A DNA stretch of 13,027 bases. Origin: Podila epigama. Taxonomy: Eukaryota; Mortierellomycota; Mortierellomycetes; Mortierellales; Mortierellaceae. Below are positions 1 to 8,287 of this stretch, piece by piece; positions within the stretch are counted from its first letter, which is position 1, and each line of letters opens with the position of its first letter. A model generated the notes under the pieces. The model had not been told where the DNA came from. It did no database searches and worked only from the letters and a program-made list of their open reading frames with translations. Both the position numbers and the translations under genes were made by a program. Location of the stretch: positions 1 through 13,027 of the forward strand of contig JAAAVE010000831.1 of NCBI GenBank assembly GCA_015679605.1, in the 5' to 3' direction.

Positions 1-933
1 GATTGGCGCGCGTTCATACTTGATGTCATGCAGGTATCAGCTCTTGAGGATGGGGCAACTCCAGTTGTTTCCTTTGGGATAGAAAGAATGTTCACACGTT
101 AATATGAAAGGATTAAAATGATATGCTCACAAAAAGCTCTGTGGCTTGTAGATGTACCATGCACCCATGCATCCAAATAGACAAGTAAAAAAAACAGGTT
201 TTCTTGAAACACTTGAAATAAAATCTCCTACCAATTTGGACCAGGTAGCAGAGGCTGGCACATACTCGGTGACAGCATTGTAGCCGCCAGGGATCTGCTG
301 AAGGGATGCGTTATATCCTCCGAAGAAGAGGGCGCTCATTCGTTTTTGGGACCAGGTGCCACTGTAGTATGATCTGTTGGGCAAGTAGAAGGCTGCTTCA
401 GGCAGGGCTACCTGGACCATGGTGTCGGAATCAAAGTTATAAATGTTCATTGAGTTGCGCGAGCCGTCGGTGTAGCTTCCGGGCATGTAGACGAGACCTG
501 TGTTTGGGTCGGCGACAGCACCCACTCCCTGGAACCCAGCATGCTGGGCTGTCACGGCGGAAGGTTTCCACGCGTTGCTGTCGACGCTGTACTTGTATGC
601 GAAGGTGGTGCCGCCCGAGCGAAAGGTGATCATTGTTTTTCCGTCTGGAGAGAAGACGGCAGGAAAGATGAATTGCATGGGCCCATCGGCGAGTTGCTGC
701 CAAACAGGTTGAGATGATGTCCAGGGGACAGCAAGGTCAAGTGAAAAGAATTGGCCTAAGCCATTTTGGTTTTTGTCCTGACCTCCCAGAATAAAAAATT
801 TGCGCTGAGAAATGCTTTTGGCAAAGGCCGCGCCGGGAACAGACGTTGGTACAGCCTGGCCGTTTGCACAAGACTCTAACAGGGCGACCCCTGCCAGAAG
901 GAGTATTGGCGTGAGTGATTTCACAAGTACCAT
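1..933 (-). CDS. Secreted kelch-repeat-like protein, 5' part (3' end beyond window)
   Basis: This is the amino-terminal part of a secreted or surface protein with a kelch-type beta-propeller; the ligand or enzymatic role is unknown. Exons on the minus strand are 933-232 (234 codons) and 71-1 (partial), split by a 160-nt phase-0 intron (231-72) with donor GTAGGA, branch-like TTAAC and acceptor CAAAG. Without splicing the frame runs through the intron and stops at 127. Splicing instead gives TWSKL followed by ETTGVAPSSRADTC, which aligns with TWTTLPTTNGPTARRSSC of the kelch gene at 8288-10243. That alignment is the main support for the intron. Residues 1 to about 26 form a signal peptide (MVLVKSLTPILLLAGVALLE, then SCANGQA). 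Kelch-like segments are KFFILGGQD, TGLVYMPGSY and SALFFGGYN. N-glycosylation sequons include NRS and NAS. No transmembrane segment is visible in the part present. The start at 933 is the only ATG that precedes the signal peptide. The gene is divergent from the LtrA gene. Confidence 0.8.
72..231 (-). other. Spliceosomal intron of the secreted kelch gene
   Basis: The intron reads GTAGGAG at the 5' end (231 downward) and CCCAAAG at the 3' end (to 72), with TATTAACG as a likely branch site about 30 nt before the acceptor. It is 160 nt long and phase 0. Removing it restores a frame that matches the paralogous kelch gene in this window. The intron contains an in-frame stop at 129-127. Confidence 0.75.
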
Positions 934-1109
934 GAGAGTTGATTTGGATCAGGCGGAGATTCTGTTTTCTCTTTTCCTTGTCAGAATTAGGAGTGAGTCA
1001 AGAAGGAATGTGAAGCTGGTTGTGTGCTTGAGGTGAAATGTGAATGAGAGGTAGAGATGAGTGGTGAAGTAGAGATGTGAAGATGAGAAGAGGAGGATGA
1101 CAGTGCAGT

Positions 1110-1136
1110 GAGATTGAGATTGTGATTGAGATTGAG
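1110..1136. repeat. GAGATT-type microsatellite
   Basis: An imperfect hexamer array (GAGATT with one GTGATT variant) lies in the divergent intergenic region. It is followed eight bases later by a second hexamer array. Confidence 0.8.
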
Positions 1137-1143
1137 AAGGAGA

Positions 1144-1168
1144 GTGAAAGTGAAAGTGAAAGTGAAAG
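1144..1168. repeat. (GTGAAA)4 microsatellite
   Basis: Four perfect tandem GTGAAA units occupy 1144-1167. On the minus strand they read TTTCAC and form part of the pyrimidine-rich leader of the secreted kelch gene. Confidence 0.9.
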
Positions 1169-1240
1169 AACGTGTGCGACAAGGAAGGGTGTGGTGAAGA
1201 GAGAGGTTCCAGGGAAGAAGAGGGAGTCTCCACCCAAAAA

Positions 1241-2100
1241 TGACAAGACTACACAACTTGCATCGCCTCCTCTTGACTTTGACTGCAGCTTTGGACTAGG
1301 ATGGAGTGCATGCACAGACAGGGCTTTGAATTGAGCAAATGGTTGTTTTATCCACCTGTTGGTTTAATAATGTTTTTTTTCCTCCCTGATCTTTTTTTTT
1401 GATGCATGAGAGCTGGTTATGTGTGTGTGCTTGTGTGTGTGTGTGCATGTGTGTGCGTGTGTGTGTGCTTGTTGGTGCGTGGTGCATCGAGCAAGATGTG
1501 TGAGCGGCGCTATTTTTCGATGTTCATTGTTCGATTGTTCTTTGGAGCCAGTACTTAAAAGTGCCATTGCTCGATGCTAACACGAACGGCGGATGAAATT
1601 GTGACAGTAGGGATTTGTGCACACTGTGTTCCTGAATGTTTATGTGTGGTGAATGTGCCCACTCTTTTCTCACAATGGAAATGCGTTCAAAGTTCGTTCG
1701 TTCATTCATATATTTCCGTTAGGGCGTGTGACGAGCTTCTTTCTTTCTTTTCTTTCTCTCTATTCTCAATTCTTAACGGTGATAAACATTTTTAAGGTGA
1801 TCAGCAATTGAGGGCAGCCAAAAAATGTCATTTTTCACTCTCCACTCTTGACTATTTTTTTTTTGTCATTACTCTCCGTCCCCTTTGGCCCTGAATTTCT
1901 CTCCCCTGAATCAACAACTCTCTCAGTCTCACTCTGAGTGAGGGCTACTTCAGTACATTTTTGTACATGTTGACATTTCGAGGTGGTTCTGTGGTGATGT
2001 TTCGTCCGTTTGGCTCAATTTGTCAAACTTGTATTCTTGTTTTCTTTCTGCGATGATAACGAGAAGAGAAAACAAGGGAGCAAGCTGTCAAATCAAGTGT
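1241..2100. other. Intergenic region without a recognisable gene
   Basis: About 860 bases hold homopolymer T runs (near 1372-1400 and 1854-1864), a TG repeat, a TTTC-rich tract near 1739-1762, and small inverted repeats such as GTACA/TGTAC at 1953-1957 and 1962-1966. Short open frames (for example 1574-1795 plus and 1524-1709 minus) show no domain, no splice continuity and no compositional sign of coding. I saw no tRNA-like cloverleaf. Confidence 0.6.
1420..1472. repeat. Interrupted (TG)n microsatellite
   Basis: About 50 bases of alternating TG with short interruptions (GCTTG, GCATG, GCG). Alternating purine-pyrimidine tracts of this type can adopt Z-DNA and are often length-polymorphic. Confidence 0.9.
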
Positions 2101-2118
2101 CGTACACATCGTACACAT
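2101..2118. repeat. Tandem 9-bp repeat CGTACACAT x2
   Basis: Two perfect adjacent copies of CGTACACAT (2101-2109 and 2110-2118) lie about 35 bp upstream of the CCAAT cluster and about 285 bp before the LtrA start codon. Confidence 0.85.
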
Positions 2119-2151
2119 TGAAGGTACCCATGCAATGCCATCCAGTCCTAT

Positions 2152-2182
2152 CCAATCCTATCTAATCCAATCCAATGCCAAT
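2152..2182 (+). promoter_or_regulatory. Cluster of four CCAAT boxes upstream of the LtrA gene
   Basis: CCAAT occurs at 2152-2156, 2167-2171, 2172-2176 and 2178-2182, four times on the same strand within 31 bp and about 220-245 bp upstream of the ATG at 2399. CCAAT is the binding site of the fungal CBC/HAP (NF-Y type) complex, so this is a plausible proximal promoter element. The assignment to the LtrA gene is from position. The region between genes is divergent, but the other start codon is 1.2 kb away. Confidence 0.5.
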
Positions 2183-2183
2183 C

Positions 2184-2398
2184 CTTTCCTTTTCATCTTC
2201 CGTTGCTCTTCTTACTCCCGTTTGCATTCGTTTTTCTCACCGGTCAATCAATCTCCCTTTTCCCCTTTACTTCTCTTCTCTCTTTCATTATTTACCAACT
2301 TTCACACTTTTTCCCTCCTGTTCACACTCTCGTCACTCCTCACTCTAACTATCACTCCCTCACTCTACTCTGCATTCCTCATTGCCTTAATCTAATTC
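2184..2398 (+). promoter_or_regulatory. Pyrimidine-rich core promoter/leader of the LtrA gene
   Basis: About 215 bases directly upstream of the ATG at 2399 consist largely of C and T (TTCC, CTCTC, CACTC words). This is typical of fungal core promoters and 5' leaders. No TATA box was seen. Confidence 0.5.
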
Positions 2399-5300
2399 AT
2401 GGCCTCGTCAGGGAAAGAGGATTCGCCTGCATCCACCGGGGCAAGCAACAACAACAACAACAACAACACAACCAACACAACCAACACAAGCACCCATTCA
2501 CATGAACCACACCATGCCACATCTCCGCAACCTCTTCGCATCACTGTGCCCGAACCAACTGCCAATGCCTCTTCCACTTCCATAAGTCACACCCAACGCC
2601 TCACAGACTCGCCCATCTCATTTCGATATCCTGCCAACATGAGTAGAGACAATGTCGAAACAACTTCTGTCATGGGATCCGAAGCAGGAGAGTCTGGTGC
2701 AATGGGACGAGTCAGGCAGTTCACAGAACCTCTCAAAAACCGTTTACATTCCAGTCATACGTTTGCTGAAGGCATGAACAATAATATCCAGTCCCTACGT
2801 CGCAAAGCCTTTGATCGAATGCAATCCACCAAAGACAGGTTGGTATACATCGATTGTCCACCTTGCCTTGCACTAAACCAGCAATTGATCCCTCCCCCAA
2901 ATCTTGTGCGGCTGTTTCACAGTGCACAACACACACCGCACAAAGTACACTGCACACTGCACACTGCATGGTGACCCTGCAGATAGCAGAAAACCCAAAA
3001 ACACTGATCACTTTCTCACCATCTTTTTTTCCCCTCTTCTATCACACGTACTCCATGAATACCATGGACACCATTATATACACCACTATGAACACTGCAA
3101 TGAACACATAGTGTTTTTAAAACACCAGGAGCCAACAACAGTGGAACTTTGGAAAGCGACAGGCGATCGATGGCATCCTCCACAGGATATAATCGTTCAA
3201 TCGTGCCTCGTGCCAGACCTGCCATGGGTCAGTTTGGGATGAAAGATCGACCGGGCAGGATGATCGTCCCTCCACCCTATGGACAAGAGATGGTCCAAGA
3301 GGCAGCGGAGGCTTTGGCAGCAGGAATTCCCGACGGCATTCCCGGATCTCATAACCCGGCCCTGAAGTAAGTTTATTTTTTTGGGTTAGTGTGTGTAATT
3401 TGTCAATGTTGACTTGTTGTGAGCGAGAGAAAAAAAAACAACAACTTTGGACACATGGTGGGCGAGAGAATAGATTGGATGGGATGACGGGATGAGCAAA
3501 ATCTTTCCATTTTCACACTAGGTCTGATACTTTTTGGGGTTTCTCACTCTCCCGCAATCGCTGATTTAGGACACTCTCGGACACTGAGTCTGCCACATCG
3601 GACGATGAACCAGAAGTCAGGGTGCACTTTGGTACGTATCATCCATCACACACGATCTTTTTGTTGTCTACCTACATCGTCTGTTCTAGACTTGTCTTGT
3701 GAGCATTTTGTGTCTTGTACCATGTCCTTTTTTCTTGTGGTGTTGCATGATTGCATGCATAGGGCAAACCATTCCTTGCACAAGAAGAGGGCCAATGCAA
3801 ACCATGCAATCGCAAGGGTACTCATTTTTTTCTTCTTCTGTTGTTGTGGTTGTTGTTGCTGTTGTTGTTTTTTTTGCACCACATCACCCATTGTTCAATC
3901 TCTGATAGAAATCCATTTGCAGGAAGATGCAGACAGTGAACCAATCTGCCCGTTGAGTGAAAAGAATGTCAACACTTTGGTCCAAGAACTAGACCTGACA
4001 GCCCAGGAACGAGCAGAAGTCGAGGCGATTCAAACTAAAGAAGATTTGGCTAAATATTTTGAAAAGATCCCACGCGACTATGATGTTCAAATCATTGTCT
4101 CTCAGCATCATGCTCCAGACTGTAAGTTTTTGACCTAGCCCTACATTGCTGCATATGTGTTGTGTGCGTGTGGTTGACAAATCAATTTGAGGTGGAATGT
4201 TTATCTCATACACATGTGATTGCGTCATTAGCACCGGGAGTTACGTTTGCGCAGAATGACCAGATCTTGAATGGTGACTCTATTGCGGTTGTCAGAAGAG
4301 AGTCAATATCGTCCATTGTCAGGGAAAAGAAGAATCGACGCAAGAAGGAACGTTACAGGTAATGTAGTCAATGCACATTGATTACCCATGGTGCAGACAA
4401 GCCAGCGTTAAGAAGCAAGGCTATGGAAAATATAAGAGGAAAATCAGCAATCTTAACATTCGTCACTTTGAACTTATAGGCGTCCCACAACAGACCTGTC
4501 CTCCATGCCAGTCGAAGAACCCAAGGCGAGCTGGCTAGGTATGTGTTATCAAATCGGGAGAATGCAACGTACAAAGTTACAATAAATGTTAAATGAAGAA
4601 CGATGCTTATGGTCTTCACTCAACGACTGACTCTCATGGTCGCATGCATCATTTTCATGTATAGAGCTGTTCTATGATCTCTTGTTCGTGGCAAACTTGA
4701 CCGAATTCACTCACAGCCATCCTATTACAAGTGCCAGTAAGTGCTTCGTCCTTTCTTGGATCATTTTTGAGACATAAATGTCCTTCTCGTGATGGTTCCT
4801 GACATTGAAATCGCTTTCTACTTTCTTCTGCTCTGTTTAGCTGCTCTGGCGCATTATATCGGCTGGTTCACTATCATGTGGTGGGCGGTATGGTTCACAA
4901 AATCTAACACGTATATGCTATTGCTGGCAATTGTTAAAGTGAATCTTGACGAATGGGTTTCCTCGTTTCTTTCTTTCTTTCTTTCTTTCTTTCTTTTTTC
5001 ATACCTAACAAAAATAGTGGGCAGGACAAGCGTTTTGGGCTGCGCGATATGACATGGATGATTTGTTCACCAAAGTCTTTAAACTTGTCGAGTTTTGTGC
5101 CTTGATTTCATTTGGAGCATTCTCTTCAGACCACTTGAACAGGACCTCGAAGGGTTTTATTTTTAGTTATGTTATCCTCAAGATTGTCTTGGTCATTGAA
5201 TATAGCAATGGTAAGAAGGAGATGAGGTGAAATTGAATAATGAAGCAAGAGCACATGAATGGCTGTTGAAAAAATGACGCGTGTCTTGTTCTCACATTTT

Positions 5301-7543
5301 ATTCTTCTTTTCTAGTTCTCTACTGGGCACGCCGCAATCGCTCAAAGAAATCAACTGCACCTCTCGTGCTACAGATTGGGAGCAACTTGACTGCTATTAT
5401 GATATGGAGTCTATCAACCATGGTCCACCACATTGGTTGGCGGTATGTGATGTGGTTTGCCTCCATCATCATTGAAGTGGCAGTCCTTGTCACCTTTAGT
5501 CGCCGCTCTTCCGTGACTTTTGCTGGAAGCCATCTTCCCGAACGATTTGCGCTCTTTACAATTATCGTGCTTGGCGAGGTAAAAAAAAAATATACTTGCA
5601 TCGTCGCTTCCGTACATGAATTTGTCCTAGTTAACTAACGCGTAATGATTGGCTGCCTAGAATGTCATTGGAATCATTGGACTGAGTGCTGGTGCAAGTG
5701 CATGGGTTGCAGGGAATGATCCATTCTTGTAAGTATATTTCTCTCTCTCACTCTCTATGTTTTTTCCTTCGAGAAACACGCGCCGCAAGTTGGCAAATAC
5801 GCGATTTGACACTAAGAATTTTATAACACTTCTCGCTCATAGGGTCTTATTCCTTTTGAACACCGTCATTCTGTATTCCCTCTGGTGGCTCTACTTTGAC
5901 GACTTTTCTGAAGACGTACGTGAATCATTCGAAACGAGCCAATTTTTCCCACTCTTCCCTTTGGTCTATTTGTTTTGTCTGACCCATACTCCTGCGCACC
6001 ATGTGAATAGGTTTTCCACAAGACGACAACGCTCTCGCAACTTTGGTCATATCTACACTTGCCACTGCACATTTGCATCGTTTTGGTTGGCACAAGTTCA
6101 ATTGACTTGATTCGTTTATACAAGCTGGAGCATCACATCATGGAGTTGCCCTCCACGGCTGAACACATGATTGCGGCAGGGTCCCTTCCTACGGGGTCAC
6201 TTTTAACCAACTACTATGGAAGCGAGTTTGCGACAGGGTTTGAAGTACCTTTGTACCGCAAGGCAGCCGCTGGTGGTGGAGGTGGAGCATTGGAACGAAA
6301 TACAGACTACGATCTGACCAAGCAATATTTTATTGTCAGCAGCTCTCTCGTCTTCTTGTGCAACTCGCTCATCAAGTGGATTAATCTGCGGTCGTACGAC
6401 AGGTTTCAAAAGGTTGTTTATCTGGCGCGCTTCATTTGCTCAATGCTGATGCTCTGTCTGCTGGCGATTCCCACCGAGGTGATGACACCCTTTGCGTTAC
6501 TGGGATCTATGACCTTCTTTTGTGTGGTCCAAGTGGGCGTGGACTTGGCGGTCATCTATTTTGGTGCTTATGGCTTTGTCGAGGACCTGGAGCAATGGGC
6601 CAAGAGTGCACGGTCGAGTGTGGATATTGGGTCGCTGTTGCCTTCGCCATTCGGTGGTCGATCTCGACCCAATTCTCGCCCTGGCTCGAGACCTGGTTCT
6701 ATCATTAATCTGCATGGTCAAGGATTGGCCAGCACCGGCCATTTGAGTCATCCATCGGGCAAGCAAAACACGAGCGCTACCAACGTGGCCAGCACCGGCC
6801 ATTTGAGTCATCCATCGGGCAAGCAAAACACGAGCGCTACCAACGTGGCCAGTTTCCCAGCATATACGACAAAACATACGAACTCGAGCTCATACTTTCC
6901 TCACCAGCAGCAACAACAACACTTGGCGCTGCAACAGCAACCGCATACGACGTTGAGCCAACATCAGCAGATGGAACTTTACAATATGCATGTTAATGCA
7001 AACAGTTTGGGTTCTTCGGGTGCGTATGGTAACTTGGTGCAGGCTTTGGCAGAGATCAAGAAGCGGGAACGGATGCAACTAGATCAGAGAAAGCAAGTCG
7101 CGGTAGCGAATCTGAGCAACATGTCTGGCAGCACCGTTGTCACACCGTCTACGATGGTGGCACCAAGCACTCCGGGTAGCAACAGCATGAAAGCCGAAGA
7201 GAAGCTGGTGCAAAGGTTGTCACTGAGTAACACGGAGAGGAGGCAAAACCAAGGGTCTGAACAGGGCCAGTCGACTATTCATCGCACACAGAACGAGATC
7301 TCGCTTACACGACCTGGGTCAATTGCCGCCCAAGCAGCTGCGGCATCAAGTGCTGGAGGCAATGGGAGTGGTGGTCTGTACAAGGTGAGGAGCAATAGTA
7401 GCTCGCATGCTGGTGCAGAGTCTTCAGGGTCTAATGCCATTACGCCTCCTCCAGTCCCCGCCGCCCCTGCAAACCACAATAATCTCGGTCTTGCAACCAT
7501 GTTCACAGCACAGCAAGCTCCTATTCAGTTCAAGTCCATTTAG
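2399..7543 (+). CDS. LtrA-family (low temperature requirement A) multi-pass membrane protein
   Basis: Integral membrane protein of the LtrA family, named after a Listeria protein needed for growth in the cold; its molecular function in fungi is not established. Preferred exons: 2399-2838, 3163-3366, 3570-3631, 3909-4121, 4232-4358, 4480-4538, 4665-4736, 4841-4887, 5018-5210, 5316-5578, 5661-5728, 5843-5915, 6011-7543. Phases agree throughout and sum to 1118 codons including stop. Residues 1 to about 368 are hydrophilic (an N run near the start, a basic KKNRRKKERYRR stretch just before the domain). The LtrA core starts at about 369 with ELFYDLLFVA. It continues with WWA-WAGQAFWAARYDMDDL, HLPERFALFTIIVLGE (545-560), WWLYFDDFSE and QLWSYLHLPLH, and has roughly ten hydrophobic helices up to about 795. 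The last 320 residues are low complexity (S, G, Q, N rich), with an R-rich S/P patch and a perfect 20-residue tandem repeat. Uncertain points: the second exon may start at 3157, and the 3632-3922 junction may hold a micro-exon. The last exon is unusually long compared with the 47-440 nt exons before it. Confidence 0.88.
2447..2480. repeat. CAA/ACC-type trinucleotide repeat coding for poly-N/T-N
   Basis: A run of AAC codons followed by ACA ACC AAC words encodes the N run and T-T-N stretch near residues 18-30 of the LtrA-family protein. Slippage here would keep the frame. Confidence 0.8.
2839..3162 (+). other. First intron of the LtrA gene (324 nt)
   Basis: The donor is AG|GTTGGT at 2839 and the preferred acceptor is CGACAG ending at 3162, giving the junction STKD-RRSMASS in phase. 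Other acceptors were checked. CACCAG at 3128 is out of phase with this donor, while GGAAAG at 3156 is in phase and would insert two extra residues (SD). Translation into the intron would end after about 191 residues, before the membrane domain. The intron holds three perfect 7-bp tandem units (ACACTGC, 2947-2967). Confidence 0.6.
2947..2967. repeat. (ACACTGC)3 tandem repeat inside intron 1
   Basis: Three perfect adjacent copies of ACACTGC lie in the first LtrA intron. They fall within a CA-rich stretch that also contains ACACACACCGC just upstream. Confidence 0.85.
3632..3908 (+). other. LtrA intron 3, possibly containing a micro-exon
   Basis: The donor G|GTACGT at 3632 is strong. The preferred acceptor is CTGATAG ending at 3908, joining VHF to EIHLQEDADSEP in phase. 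The better-looking acceptor TTTGCAG (ending 3922) is out of phase with this donor. A candidate micro-exon of 33 or 30 nt (3785 or 3788 to 3817) is phase-compatible with both neighbours and would insert residues such as EGQCKPCNRK. Its donor GTACTC is weak. The intron is one of the longest in the gene and contains T and TTG runs at 3826-3872. Confidence 0.45.
3826..3873. repeat. T/TTG-rich low-complexity tract in intron 3
   Basis: Runs of T, TTC and TTG (with GTTGTTGTTGCTGTTGTTG) fill about 48 bases upstream of the next exon. They probably act as an extended polypyrimidine tract. Minus-strand translation gives a meaningless poly-Q/K frame. Confidence 0.7.
4965..5000. repeat. (TTTC)n microsatellite in LtrA intron 8
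   Basis: A tetranucleotide array of about seven TTTC units lies in the intron between 4887 and 5018, just before the branch-like CTAAC and the acceptor AAATAG. It doubles as the polypyrimidine tract. Confidence 0.85.
6726..6852 (+). repeat. Perfect 60-bp tandem duplication in the LtrA coding tail
   Basis: Positions 6726-6792 are identical to 6786-6852, that is, two full copies plus seven bases of a 60-bp unit. It encodes two identical copies of a 20-residue unit (ASTGHLSHPSGKQNTSATNV) at about residues 846-887 of the cytoplasmic or luminal tail. Because 60 is divisible by three, the frame is kept. Identity at silent sites points to a very recent duplication, or to an assembly artefact. Confidence 0.95.
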
Positions 7544-8239
7544 AACAATCTACGTACATCCAATTCCCAGACTTAAAGTAGTAGGATGTTAGAAAGCATT
7601 ACAAGTACTATTAATTTCTTAGTAGTCATCTGTGTTATCAATTGTGTTGATGTATGCTGAAAGTTTGAAGCATGTTCAATTTCTATTGTTCCATTGATCT
7701 CTTGCGATAAACGGAGATGAAGATACAAGTGTGCGTTTCTTTTTTCTTCTTCATTTTTCTTTCTTCTGTTGTTTTCAATGGACCAAAGACACTTCATGTT
7801 GCGACCCCCTAAACACATGCCTGCTCGTAACTTTGACTACGTGATATAACACACGCGTCTGCCACCCCCAAAAGCTCCTACACCCTCACCACCTTCGTCA
7901 AAATTTTTGAGTTATTCACCTGCAAACGAACCATGACTTGACCAAATGGTGTGGACAAGGGCCAATAGGCCATTAGCCTTGGCCCATCCACGGCAAAACG
8001 AAATTAAACTCGCGCCGCTTTGTGCTAGCGTGCATCTGAGAAATGCTATTGTGTGTGAGCCCTTTTTTATTTCTCTTTTGCCTCTTTGAATGGGTGATCA
8101 TTTTTTTTTTTTTATTATTTTCTTTTTCGTCCAGTTCATGTCCCTTTTCATTTTCTCTCTTGCTCATCCCCCAGACATTGACACAAACACACACATATTT
8201 CGTACAACGGATTCACAAACACTCACACCGCGCGCTGTC
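7544..8239 (+). other. Intergenic region: LtrA 3' flank and kelch-TM promoter
   Basis: No gene is visible. The first part is AT-rich and is probably the 3' untranslated region of the LtrA gene. No canonical AATAAA was found. T-rich tracts lie at 7738-7775 and 8062-8160, including a run of at least 11 T at 8100-8113. A CCAAT-bearing inverted repeat lies at 7959-7985. Short open frames on either strand here are compositionally simple and not credible. Confidence 0.6.
7959..7985. promoter_or_regulatory. CCAAT-bearing inverted repeat upstream of the kelch-TM gene
   Basis: GGGCCAA (7959-7965) and TTGGCCC (7979-7985) are perfect inverted repeats. Inside them GGC (7968-7970) and GCC (7976-7978) can also pair, giving a hairpin with a CATTA loop. 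A CCAAT box lies at 7962-7966, about 320 bp upstream of the ATG at 8288. Function is an inference: a protein-binding palindrome or a CBC/HAP site. Confidence 0.35.
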
Positions 8240-8240
8240 G

Positions 8241-8248
8241 TATATAAA
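8241..8248 (+). promoter_or_regulatory. TATA box of the kelch-TM gene
   Basis: TATATAAA lies 40 bases upstream of the ATG at 8288. The spacing fits transcription starting just before this ATG. It argues against using the longer open frame that begins at 8090. Confidence 0.6.
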
Positions 8249-8287
8249 CAGACACCCTCATTAGTACTCGCAATACCCACATCGATC

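Larger units (their letters stand above)
934..1240 (-). promoter_or_regulatory. Pyrimidine-rich 5' flank/leader of the secreted kelch gene
   Basis: Read on the minus strand, this stretch upstream of the ATG at 933 is dominated by C and T. On the plus strand it is correspondingly a run of GA-rich words. Long CT-rich leaders before start codons are common in filamentous fungi. I saw no clear TATA box. Three long overlapping open frames on the minus strand here (for example 949-1233 and 998-1315) consist of repeated S/Q/H/F words made by the simple sequence, so they are not credible genes. Confidence 0.45.

Noticed and set aside
949-1315. Minus-strand open frames rich in S, Q, H and F
   Set aside because: They are products of hexamer microsatellites and a CT-rich leader. 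All three minus frames are open, which is typical of simple repeats and not of a gene.
3129-3162. Acceptor CACCAG at 3128 as the end of LtrA intron 1
   Set aside because: It is out of phase with the GTTGGT donor at 2839, and the only donor that would fit it (GTCCAC at 2856) is weak.
4789-5052. Unspliced 87-residue open frame with hydrophobic segments
   Set aside because: It reads through two LtrA introns, including a TTTC microsatellite. The hydrophobic stretches are partly the LtrA helix and partly intron translation.
6497-6877. Minus-strand open frame of 126 residues with an internal repeat
   Set aside because: It is the antisense shadow of the LtrA last exon. Its repeat is the 60-bp duplication read backwards.
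8090-8287. Upstream in-frame extension of the kelch-TM gene (66 residues)
   Set aside because: It translates a T-rich promoter tract and would place a TATA box inside the coding region and bury the signal peptide. The ATG at 8288 fits better.
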